Positions 30,556-41,500 of a stretch of 60,000 nucleotides of DNA are shown here, in pieces. Origin of the DNA: Nymphaea colorata. Taxonomy: Eukaryota; Streptophyta; Magnoliopsida; Nymphaeales; Nymphaeaceae. Each line of letters begins with the position of its first letter. Positions within the stretch are counted from its first letter, which is position 1. Position numbers and translations under genes: made by a program. The notes under the pieces are model-generated. The model searched no databases. It was not told the DNA's origin and saw only the letters and a list, made by a program, of their open reading frames with translations. The stretch spans positions 18,347,149 to 18,407,148 of the forward strand of contig NC_045146.1 in NCBI RefSeq assembly GCF_008831285.2. Direction: 5' to 3'.

Positions 30556-30734
30556 CAGTGATGGAGCCACATGGTGGCTAGTGTGGGCAATTGCCCACAC
30601 CAACTTCACAAACTTTACTTATTTTATGTTAATAATTTTATATATTTGGTTGTTTATATATATAAGTGCTCCTTAAAACATTAAAGTTATTGAACTAGTG
30701 CCCTCACCAGCCAAAATTTCTGGCTCCGCTACTG
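30556..30734. mobile_element. Intact hAT-type MITE with perfect 8-bp target duplication
   Basis: The 179-bp element has ends cagtgatggagcca and tggctccgctactg, an inverted repeat of 14 bp with two mismatches. It is bounded by the perfect direct repeat TCTACTAG (30548-30555 and 30735-30742). The body is AT-rich and non-coding. An 8-bp target duplication and CAGTG-type ends are standard for hAT elements. Partial relatives are at 14000-14101, 17619-17813, about 18604 and about 20985-21010. Confidence 0.85.
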
Positions 30735-30888
30735 TCTACTAGCTTGCAGTACATCATCAATGCTAATAATGGCTGTTGATTCTACATAATTAAGGACATA
30801 ACGATAAAAAAAATGACATTTCTAGTCTACTTTTGGTTTTGTATCTATGGCCCATCATATTTTCAACATTTTCTTTTGGAAATTATAG

Positions 30889-31066
30889 CTTTTTTTTTTT
30901 TGAAAGTAAACTAGACAGAGACGTCTCAATGGGGTAATACCCTTCAGCTTGAGTTTGTGATCTCAATTTTAACAGCCTAGGAAAATAATACCCTCAGGAA
31001 TTGAATAAGCGACATGGCTTCTACACACCCGTCTGCTCGACCAACTATGTTGCCGCCCCTTGAAGC
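30889..31066 (-). mobile_element. tRNA-derived SINE with A-tail
   Basis: On the minus strand the element starts near 31066 with GGGGCGGCAACATAGTTGGT. This carries an A-box-like TAGTTGGTCGAGCA and, about 40 nt later, a B-box-like ATTCAATTCC. It ends in an A-run (the T-run at 30889-30901 on plus). The length of about 178 bp, the pol III boxes and the A-tail fit a plant SINE. A possible imperfect target duplication is ttatagctttt against gattagctttt. No family name is assigned. Confidence 0.6.
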
Positions 31067-31779
31067 TGAAGTGATTAGCTTTTACTCATGAATTGAGTCA
31101 AGTGAAGTATCTAAATTCATTAGGTAAACAAAATGGAGCTCCCATGTAGCGAAAGGAGGTGATTTGAATGCTTCTTAACCTAAGAAGGTGTTACGAAATA
31201 CAATGAAACGTTTTGGGTGAGTAAACAAGGAAGGAAGCATCTTAGCACCTAACATCCTCTCAACCAAATGGCACTCACTTAAACCTTGTACAAAAATTGT
31301 TGCAACAATTGGAATGATCATGTAAAGGAGATCACATGACACACCCAAAAAGTTTGGCTTACATTATTCATAAACTTTTATAAGGATATAGAGCTATTAC
31401 TTTTTTTTAGTGCAATATAAACATATTCTAGTGCAGAACAATGTGTCAGTCCATTAATATAGTGGACATGTTTATGGGCAAGCTTCTTGTCTACTTTTCT
31501 ACTTCTAAGGAAAGAGTGAGTACATTTGCCAATAAAGAGAAAAAGGAATCTGCTCTATGCTCTATGTAAATGCACACTTGCACTATAATAGATCTATAAG
31601 GGTCTTATTGACTCAAAATTTCTTGATATGCATGCTTTAGTATATATAGATGTAGTTCCACTTGTTATCTTCCATTGAATGATCAAGGGAGGTCCCCAAA
31701 CAAAAAAAAAAAGTGACTTAGGTACTCTCCTAACTAAGCCTTTGTTGAACCGGTGCTTGCCATTTCTACCGTCATTGGT
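31067..31779. other. Intergenic, nothing recognised
   Basis: AT-rich sequence without a supported gene or repeat structure. Confidence 0.35.
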
Positions 31780-31990
31780 GCAATGGACAGGCAAGGGCAG
31801 GTAAATGGCTAGTCTCCATTTCAAATCCCGAAGGCATCAATTTTCTATGCTGCAAACAGATGGGTCACCAACGTATAAGTTGAAGACAGTAGGGGTGACA
31901 CCCTGAGGTACCAAAAGTAGGCTGCATATCATACGTAGACAAGGGGTTAGATGGGGATTCCCGCCTTAAGCAAGGCCCTGTTCACCCATA
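31780..31990 (+). repeat. Dispersed repeat family, copy 2
   Basis: The head ggtaaatggctagtctccatttcaaatcc parallels copy 3 (ggtagacggctagtccctgtttcgatctt at 32193). The 3' part (gttgaagacagtaggggtgac, taccaaaagtaggctgcat) parallels copy 1. Confidence 0.5.
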
Positions 31991-32192
31991 CCCGAATCAC
32001 CTCTATGTGTATTTTTTTATGAAGAAAAATTACTTCCATGCCTTATAGTGGAATCTAGTTTCAATTGGACTATAGGAATCCAGGTCTGGTATCTAAGGAA
32101 GATGGAGTTAACACTAGTGAAATGCAATGATTTGAACAAGAAGTAGAGAAGGCAATTTCTTGTATAATATATGGCTCGAAAAAGTATTGGAA

Positions 32193-32378
32193 TGGTAGAC
32201 GGCTAGTCCCTGTTTCGATCTTCCATGGCTTCAACCCTCTGTGCTGAAAACAAAAGGAGGGGGAGGACACCGATATGTAAATAGTGCATAACGGGACACT
32301 TACCTCAAGACATCAGAGCAGCCCTTGACCCTAGGGGGATGAAGGGAAAGGGAGGGGATTAGCCTCTTGCTTACCCCA
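32193..32378 (+). repeat. Dispersed repeat family, copy 3
   Basis: It shares cgatatgtaaatagtgcataa, cttacctcaagacatcagag, gaccctagggggatgaaggg and cttgcttacccc with copy 1 (19955-20270) in the same order and orientation. There is no coding potential. Confidence 0.55.
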
Positions 32379-35290
32379 ATGGAAACGATTAAAGTATCAA
32401 TATGATAAAATCATGAAACTCTGATATACTTAAAATAATCATTGGACCAGGCACTTTATGTTTAATAAGATGAGTTATGGTTCCGAACAACCAGATAAAC
32501 CCCCCTCAAAAAAAACAACAACAACAACAACAACAACAATAACAACAACTACTGCTAAATAAGCAGTCTTTACGTGTCTTTGCATTGATAACCTAATCTA
32601 ATAAGTCTCGAGCCTCGAACTCATCACATATACAATCCAAGCAACAACAGGCCATTATTCTAAATTTATCCAACATAAAATAATCAGACATAAATTTAGT
32701 AAGAAAATGAAATAAACAAATTAATGAAACAAAGTAAATATTTGGCATGATAGAAGTTACATATTTGGCATGACAGATGTTACTTTTAATTGACCAAAAG
32801 GAACAAACTTATGACATTAAGTGGCAGCTATAGCCTTTTTGAACAACAAAAAATGAACACAAACACACTAAATCATCATAACCTACTTCAATTTGTTTCA
32901 CATAAATGCTTATTTCCAAACTTGAGATACCGAGAGATTGGATAATCCACGAATTTTTATGAGAACAATCCTATGAAATTACCTGTACAACTTTGTTGTT
33001 CCATATTTGTATATAACTAATATGGTAACTAAACTATAATAGTTAGTTGACATTTTTTTTCCTATGCACTAGGACGTACCACATTTTACATCTAATAAGT
33101 CATGCCATTCCTCTTTCGTGAGCTTAATTTATGCGTCCATCAGCTGTCACGGAAAAATAAAAATTATTTTTGGTGAGCAAGATGAGTATTTCATCTTGCT
33201 GCTTAAAAGAAAGTCAAAGTCTCCATCCAACCCCTTGCCTCCATAAGATACATTGCTTCCGGTGACTCAAAGTGCCGAACCGCGATGCTTCATCTTGAAT
33301 GTCGAAAACCCGTCATTTGCGGAGCGGAACAAGAATTTTTTTCAGGGGCGGGCCAAACAGTCCAACGAACTTATCCAGGTAGGGCCGAAGTAAAACAGAA
33401 TCCAAAAAATACATTACACAACTAAACTATTGAAGTATCGCAGCATAAGAGTCACTTAATTTGCATGAAGTGCTGAAGGATAGCTTCAATGTATTCAAAT
33501 AACTCTTCTATTCTAAGGTTAAAAATTTATCAATGATTTTTTTTTTTCATAATCAGCCTTTTTTTTCTAGAGAAATGTCACTTTTTCTTGCATTGCTCTA
33601 TCTTAGACATGAAATTAAAGCACACTTGGCCTCTTAAACAAATAAAACCCTTAAAAACAACCTCACAGTCAAGACCAACATGAATATTAATTAACATTAC
33701 TTTTTATAGGTTGACTTTGACCCCTGTGGCGCGAAGGAATCATTTGATAATAATAATAGTTGTTATTGTTATATTCATATATCCCAAAATAAAGGAAGAT
33801 TCAATGAATACTGTGGTGTAGTGATTCCATGAAATTTGCCCCATTTTTTAGGTAAATTTGTGGTTTGGTAACAAACTGTTAATGTTGCTAAACAGCCATT
33901 AATGAGGTGTTTAATGTCTTGGAATTTTGTTTCAAGAATGAAAATTCCAATCATGAAATGGAATCAAAACTCTAGGTTTCAATTTCCTAATTCCGAAAAA
34001 CAAAATACCCCTTTGTTTGATAATTTTAATTTCTTAAAAATGAGTATTTTGATTCTTTTCATGATCCTAAATATATAAAAAACGCCCTCTAAAGGTTGAG
34101 GCTCTTGGTTAGCTTATACTATTCTCAAATTAGTAGAAGCTAGAAGATGAGTGCTTCATAATACTTGGTAAACCATAGTCAATGGGTGTGAGAGTACTGC
34201 ATGAAATGATGTCAAACATTTTAATATTTGTAAACTAATCAAATCATTTGAGAGAAAACTTTATTGCTAAAGGACAAGAGCCAAAATTTTTTTTTTCATG
34301 GAATACTAAATATATAATTAACAAATTTTCAATTGGCCTTGAGGCTGCGACCTTATGCCCCATATAACTGGACACAACTTTTCCGAAATCCAATATGTAA
34401 ATTCAAAATTTTAGATTGAGCTCCATGGGGGTACACGCCACGGAACCCCCACCTATCTATGCCTTTGCTCAACACTATTTTCTTTTACATTATTTTATGA
34501 TACCATGCGCAGTTGTGGCCGCAACTTCCGAGTCATCTAAAATAATTAACCATAATCCATATCGCCATTTGACACAATAATATATTGTTATCGTCTAGTA
34601 AATTTTTTATAAAATTAAGATAGATTCATGAAACCCTGTAACATAGTGTTCAATTAACCTATTTAGGTGCCCAACAGCAGCCCCATATGTACCCATATAA
34701 TTGGTTAGTAGTTCACTGTGTGGAGCAATTAATCATGTTTGATGAAAAACTTTTTTTTTTATTAGATTTTGATTGATCTGACTAGCTTTTTAAGCAACAA
34801 AACAGATGTGTAATATTCACTTGGCCATGTTAAACAAAGATAATTCACAGCAATTGCAGATTGGTTTGACATTAATTATTTTTGGAAACTTGCAATATTC
34901 TTATCAAGCTACTAAACAAGACCTTACTGTAATGGTTGCACCTAATTTCTTGTTTCTCATGTTTTTATCTGTAGTTAAAAAAATGACTAAACAAACTTTT
35001 TCCATTACAAAAAATATTAAATTTTGAAAAGTTCAAGAAAATATCCAATAGTATAGAGTTGATCGCAACCGCTAAGATGCCGATTTTGTGTATTTAAGAT
35101 TCTGTCACGCAAAATAAGCCGCTAAATACATTTTTAAAACTGAATCGACACCACAAAAAACCGTGAACAATTTTTTTTTTCACTATGAAGATCTTGATAG
35201 TTCGGAAGATCAGTTGGTGACATTTTTTAAAAATATGCCGCGCCATCAGAATTAAGATTTAAAAATAGGACTCTTAAATTGTTCTCTTCC
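32379..35290. other. Intergenic with (CAA)n and decayed repeats; promoter of the SUMO protease gene at its end
   Basis: A (CAA)n microsatellite lies at about 32513-32549. Strings such as ggagcggaacaagaatttttttcaggggcggg (about 33319-33350) look like a decayed GGAGCCA-family repeat end. No gene was found. The last few hundred bases should contain the promoter of the gene at 35562. Confidence 0.35.
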
Positions 35291-35463
35291 AAGCAAACGT
35301 GGAAAAAATTTCAAGAACGTATTTTCATTTTTCCTCGAACCAAATAAGAGAGGGAAAGAGTAAAGACAGAATCGAACGACCGGGGAGCCAATCGAGGGGA
35401 AGAAGAAGAAGGAGGAGGAGGAGGAGGTGTGCTCTGCAAGGCTCCGGGGGAGGGAGGGAAATC

Positions 35464-35465
35464 AA

Positions 35466-35492
<27 letters not shown>
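35464..35492. repeat. (TC)n microsatellite in the leader of the SUMO protease gene
   Basis: About 14 TC units lie 70-98 bp upstream of the chosen ATG. They sit inside an open frame that is in phase with the main coding sequence (ATG at 35427). Confidence 0.9.
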
Positions 35493-35496
<4 letters not shown>

Positions 35497-35561
35497 ACGC
35501 AGCACAAAAGGAAGAAGCAGAACGAGTTATTGAGAGGAAAGTATCGTCTACTGACAGACGA

Positions 35562-38500
35562 ATGGCGAAGCGGCCTCTCAATCTCAACTGGAAGGAGTTG
35601 GCTCCGAGGATCAGCGAGGGGGGCCTTAGCGGCGGTAGTATGGAATTGGAGGTGGTGAACTCGTCAACGCGGTTCGCTGCCGGGCCGACCTGCGAGATGG
35701 AGCAGAAGGACGGCAGTCCCGAGTTGTTGACGGACCATCAGCTCGATGAAAAGATCCAGAGGGCTCGACAATTGGTCGATGGCTTGAACTTGCCCGATGG
35801 AGGGAGGAAACTGCGGATCAGGCTCAAGTCTCTGGAAGAGGAGAAGGAGAGACGGAGATTGGAGAAGGTGTACCCTCTCTTCTTTTTTCTTCACCAATCA
35901 ATGGCCGTCGGGCTGGTTCTCCTTTCTTGTTTTTAGGTCTTTATTGCATGCACGATTTGGTTAGGTGTTCGTCTCTGCATGTTTACGATGAATCTAGCCC
36001 TTGGATACTTGCTGTGGCGAATGCAAGAAATTAAGAATATTGGAAATCTGTGCTGCATTATTTTTTCTTCACGAATCAATGACCCTTGATTTGTTCATCT
36101 TTCTTCTGGCTTCGTGGGATTTACTGCAGTATCTTATTGATCCTGAAATCGACTCTGCATATCTATTCTGAATACAGTCTCTGAACAACTGATTTAATGA
36201 AATGCGAGAAGATGAGGATATTGAAAATTTGGATGCTCTTTTCTTTACTGCCATTGAAACAACAAAGTGGGTAGAGTAGGTGTTACCGGTGATCTGAGAT
36301 TCTTCAACACTGGATCTTAGGAGGTTCATCTTTTGACAAGACATGCTTCTGTATTTTTTTCCCCCTTTCTTTTGAGAACCAGAGATGACGAACTGAAGGT
36401 CACTACCAGATTTAGCCATTAGTTATAGAGTTTGCTTTAGCTTACCTTTTTTTTTGCGTGCTTTGTGGAGCATCTTCACTGAGGATTGTTGAGGGCATAA
36501 ATATTTGAGGTTAGTTACTGATAAGGACTGCTTTTCAGGTTCATTTATTAGGCTGTGAGTCAAGCTTAAATGCAATTACATTGTCAAAAGCCCTAGGTGT
36601 AGCCCAGGTGATCAGTGAAGCCTAAAACATAGGTAGGGCTAGGTGCATTAAGAGGTCTTTAGTGAAAACCTCTGTTATCAACTTATAACAACAAAACAAT
36701 TCAAATGCATGATCATGCTAATACATTAAACATTGCATCACCTGATAATATACAGTGTTAAAAGTCTGAAAAAACAAACTTAATACAGTCAGAACAATTA
36801 AACTTTAAAGCTTATATAGCAAAAAGGGAGGAAGTTATAATTTGATTTCACTAATTTGCTACATTATAGAATATAGAGCATGAAAAATCTTCTAAGTTCT
36901 TAAATACCACATCTTAAAACTCCAATTCTAATTTTTAAACCTAAAATGCTAAACTAAAGAAACTCCTAATCTATTTTTTAAGAGAAATATAAATTCCCCA
37001 TATAATCACATTTGCTTGTTAATTGATTTTCATGTAATTGTTTTTTATTATAATTCTAATAGACAAGAAAAAGTATTGGGAACATCAGTACATATATATG
37101 CAAAGCTGTTAAAAACCTAAAACAACGTGTGAAATTACAAATACCGGGTATAATGACATATTAACTATGACTCTAATTATAGTTATACACACCCACACAC
37201 TGTAACTATAGTTATATACACATGCATATAATATCGGCTAAGTCACATGTGTACCTCAGGAAGGTCCACATATCTGTGTCACTGTACCTGTACCTAAAAT
37301 GGGTACTTAGACACACTTGGGTACCTTTTAGATCCAAACTGCGTAATTTTACTTTGATTTAATTTTTTCCACCTTACTTTTCATTATGTTCTTAGAGTTA
37401 TTGCTCATTAACATATAATGTTTTTATTTATATCACTTGTTTATTAAAATGTTGCTTTCATTTTGATTTTTTTGTGCTATTTTGCATATATCCTGCCGAA
37501 CCTCCATACCCGCATTTGCTAAAGTTCCCGTGTTCGTATCTGTATCTCCGTACCCGTACCCATGTGACTTATTATGCTTCTATTTCAAATCATGTGCAAC
37601 ATAAAAAGAATGAGGAAAATAAAATCTGCATAAATAAAGAAGAGAAAAAGCAAGAGAAAAGAAAAAGAATCTGCCTCATATAACAAAAGGAGAAGAACAA
37701 AAGGAAGAAGGAGAAAAGATATTTACTCTATTGAAGGAAAAACTGCTTAGGCTGTTGAATGCTTAGGCAAGCTTAAGCGCCTTATGCAATGGCCTAGGCA
37801 TTTTTCAAATGGCAGGTTCCTAGGAACAGCCAACATAGGCAACCACTCAGTTGTAGGGGCTTTGCTCTTGGGCTTACCTTTAACAAGGTTTAGTCCGAGA
37901 AGCCAAATGTTTATCATGAATTGTTTTTCCTTTATTGCTTGTGCTTCCAAGCGGTGAGTGTTTCTGCTGATGTATTATTTCCATCAAGATAAAGGTGCAC
38001 TCTTGTACTTCTGTTTTCGAATTTATCATTTATTTGCATATGAAATTGTCCCCATCCTCATCAGTTGCTCGGGAATTGTGTGACTGACAAAAAAGGAAAG
38101 GTCAACCTTGGCAGCTAAGCTTCTTAGGACTTGAGATTAGCAAAATAAAAATAGTGATTAATCATAAGTTCGTTAGTATTTAAAATTATAAATGATTAGT
38201 TGTTGAAAGCAAACGGTTGGAACCTTATTCACAAACTAATGCCACATTTGGATATCTGTCGCCTATCACTAGATAGCATATGGTTAATATTTATACTCTT
38301 CTGAATTGTTTTCTACAATTTTAATATGTTGTCTTTGATAATTTTTTACTTTTTCTTACGAAACTTTCTTCTTTTACATATTTTAGTGCTTTCAGTTTCT
38401 AGGTTTTTTTTTTTCCAAGTTTTTTCTGAAAATCTATATTATTGTGCTGTTGATCTCAATCTGCTATAGCTGAGACCAATAATTATGAGAAGCTTTGAAC

Positions 38501-41500
38501 ACTTGTCTGCAGATCTCTATTGCTACAAGTGCCAAATCATAATTGTTGACAAGGGAGATTTATTGGGTTGGTCTCTCCAGAATTTGGCATCTGCATGAAT
38601 ATTTCTTTCTGTTCTATACCTGCTATTGTTTGAGCATTTCTGTTTGCCTTTTGTGACACTTTATCTTACTCTCCAAAACAAAATAACCTCCTCTTTATCT
38701 CATGGAAAGAACTGAAATGCCTTTGTTTCCTGCTACAGCTCTCTTCCACACTGTCAGCTAGGTCTCTCATGGTCTCCTATTTGTTATATGTTTTATATAA
38801 GCAACATTTTGACAATCACAATAATGCAACTTTCTTGCAGTCAAGCATGTGTTTACCTGTGGGAGGTTTTTTCGGGATTAGTTACTTGATTTAACTGAGC
38901 GGCACTGGTATGGCATGGTTGTCTTGGTTTATGATAACCAATCAAGTGGTTCCATTTTTTTTTCTTTTTGCAGGATTCCACTAGCTTTGAGCATTTCAGA
39001 CAAACAAATCACCCAAGAAGCAAAGGTGAGAATTCAAAAATTGTTGCTGTTTATTCTAATGTCAAGTTATTAATGAAATTTAGAATGGGTTGTTTCTTTC
39101 CTTTTTTTTATTTTTTTCCTTTTCCTTCCTGAACATGTTTAAATCAAATTAAGGTTGTGGTTTTAATGTTGCTATTTTGGTTGCTAATCTAAATATTGCC
39201 ATGTTCTGATTCAACTGTAAACTTTAGAGAAAGGATAATGTACGACTGATGACTCAGTTGAATCGTGCTTCACTAAGTTGAGCTTCGTAACTGTTCTGTC
39301 AGACAGTTATGATGTGTGCGGAACTCACACTGTCTGGATCATCAAAAGGTCCACTTAGATAATTAGATTAGTATAGTAGTTTCCCCATATACCACCTGTA
39401 TGTGTAGTATCTTTTTCTTGTATTGAGGCATGTTGTATAAGGTTCACTAAGTTATGCATGTAGCCTTGCAACTCAGAATGAGGTGGATACCTCAGTTATG
39501 TAATGTCTGATAAGGTATTCAGTCCCCAGTTTGGACCAATCCACTTATCCTAGAAACATGTAAGAGAAACATACAGAGAAATTGCATTGACTGCACAGTC
39601 ATGGACTATGGTGGTGGTGGTGATATAATTCTCTTAATTTATGCTGGCAGATTCATGGTTTGTGAATGTAAAAGGACATCCATTCACCTTAATTTCTAGC
39701 CACAGATATACTGAATTGCGTTGACATTAAGTGAGTGTGTTGGGGTCCTTCTTAGGTGATCCTGGTTTTGCCTAACCGTTTTCCAGTTAGGATAAAAAAG
39801 ACAGTTTGTTTGTATATATCTTCAAATTTTTTTACAAGATTTGCCTGCGTTCTTGCTTAAAATACAACTGCAGTTCTGAATCTTCTGATCTTATTTTTTT
39901 CATGATTAGTAATTAAGTACAAAATGGAACAATTTTTTTGTTTTCTATAAGCTATCTACAGTATTATTCTTTCCACTTGGTGGCAACTCTTAGATTAGTT
40001 CACCAGCACAATGCACCACCCTGCTTATTATTAAATGCTCATGCACACATTTCATCATCTCGTGCTAATGTTGTTATGCTCAATGCTAGAAAGTTCTGTG
40101 CTTTTGGTCTATGAATGGCTTCAACTTTCAGGTGACATAATTGTGCACTTATGCTTGTTGTCGTGTTCTACCAAGTTCCAAATCTATGATGTCTTTTGAG
40201 GTTGTCTACAGTTCAGGTTCATATTTTCCTTGAACCCATTGAGCATTGTCTGTGATGTCATGGAGCTGGACATCCAAAAGAACAAGGAAAATTTTCAAAT
40301 GACCACCAAGCTTTGTAGCTTAATTAATTTGCACACCAAAGTTTTGGGGCTCTCGGATACCCTCCAAAATATTGGGTAGGTTAGCAAATAAAGCCTGAGT
40401 TAACTAAGACAAGGTCCTTCCATTACAATTACCTGAATGGGGAATTCTACCCAACAAATGAACAAAAAACTCTTCTAAAGTCTTCTTATCCTCCTAAAGG
40501 TAACTAAGACAAGGTCCTTCCATTACAATTACCTGAATGGGGAATTCTACCCAACAAATGAACAAAAAAGTCTTCTAAAGTCTTCTTATCCTCCTAACAC
40601 AGGGAATACAATTACCTGTGTGTGTGTCTCTTGATAGATTCAAAGCCAATATTGGTTATGATAAAAGATTATAAGAAACAAACAATTTTCATATAAAGAT
40701 AATGTGAATCAGGTCTTAATTTGGATCGGAAACAGATCTGGTTCCAAGTCCTTGAAGCATTAAGGAGAGCCTAGGCGATGAGTTGAGCCTAGGGCCCTAG
40801 ATCTTAGGCGTGCTTAGGCTAGAGTAGGCATTTTAAGCTACATAGAAAAGGAAAAAGCAACACTAAGTGTTATATATAGTAATGTATGTAGACATACAAA
40901 CAATCACATAGATATTGTTAAAATAATATAGAGTAGTTCAAATAAATGCACACTCACAGTCAGTCAGTCACATTGTGTCACACACACACATGGATATTCA
41001 GTCAGTCACATTGTGTCACACAAACACATGGATATATATATATATAGCAGGATTGGGCACATTGAGTGCTCTCCCATGGCCCAAAGAAAGGAAAACCAAT
41101 AGCAATACATATTGTTAAAATGAACAACAAGACTAAAACATTTCTCAATGACGAAGTTAGAACTATCAACTTATAACAATGGGCACGTTGATTTGTTTGG
41201 GTGGCATGAAAACAGCATTTTCAGAAAACATGGTTTTCCAAAAACGCTTTTTTCAAAAGAGGCTGAAAAAACTACCCCCCCTTAGGTTATTCACCTAAAA
41301 CCATTTTTTGTCTAACCCATCCAAACATAAAAATGATGTTTTCAAAACTCATTAAGAAAATCATTTTTACAAACTAGGTTTTTTGAAAAATCGTTTTTCC
41401 AACTTGTCATCCAGAGGCTACCTAAGTGCATGGACACATATACATACTTTGAATGCCAAATCACGTGCAACAATTAAAAGTGGAAAAAGAAATTGTACAA

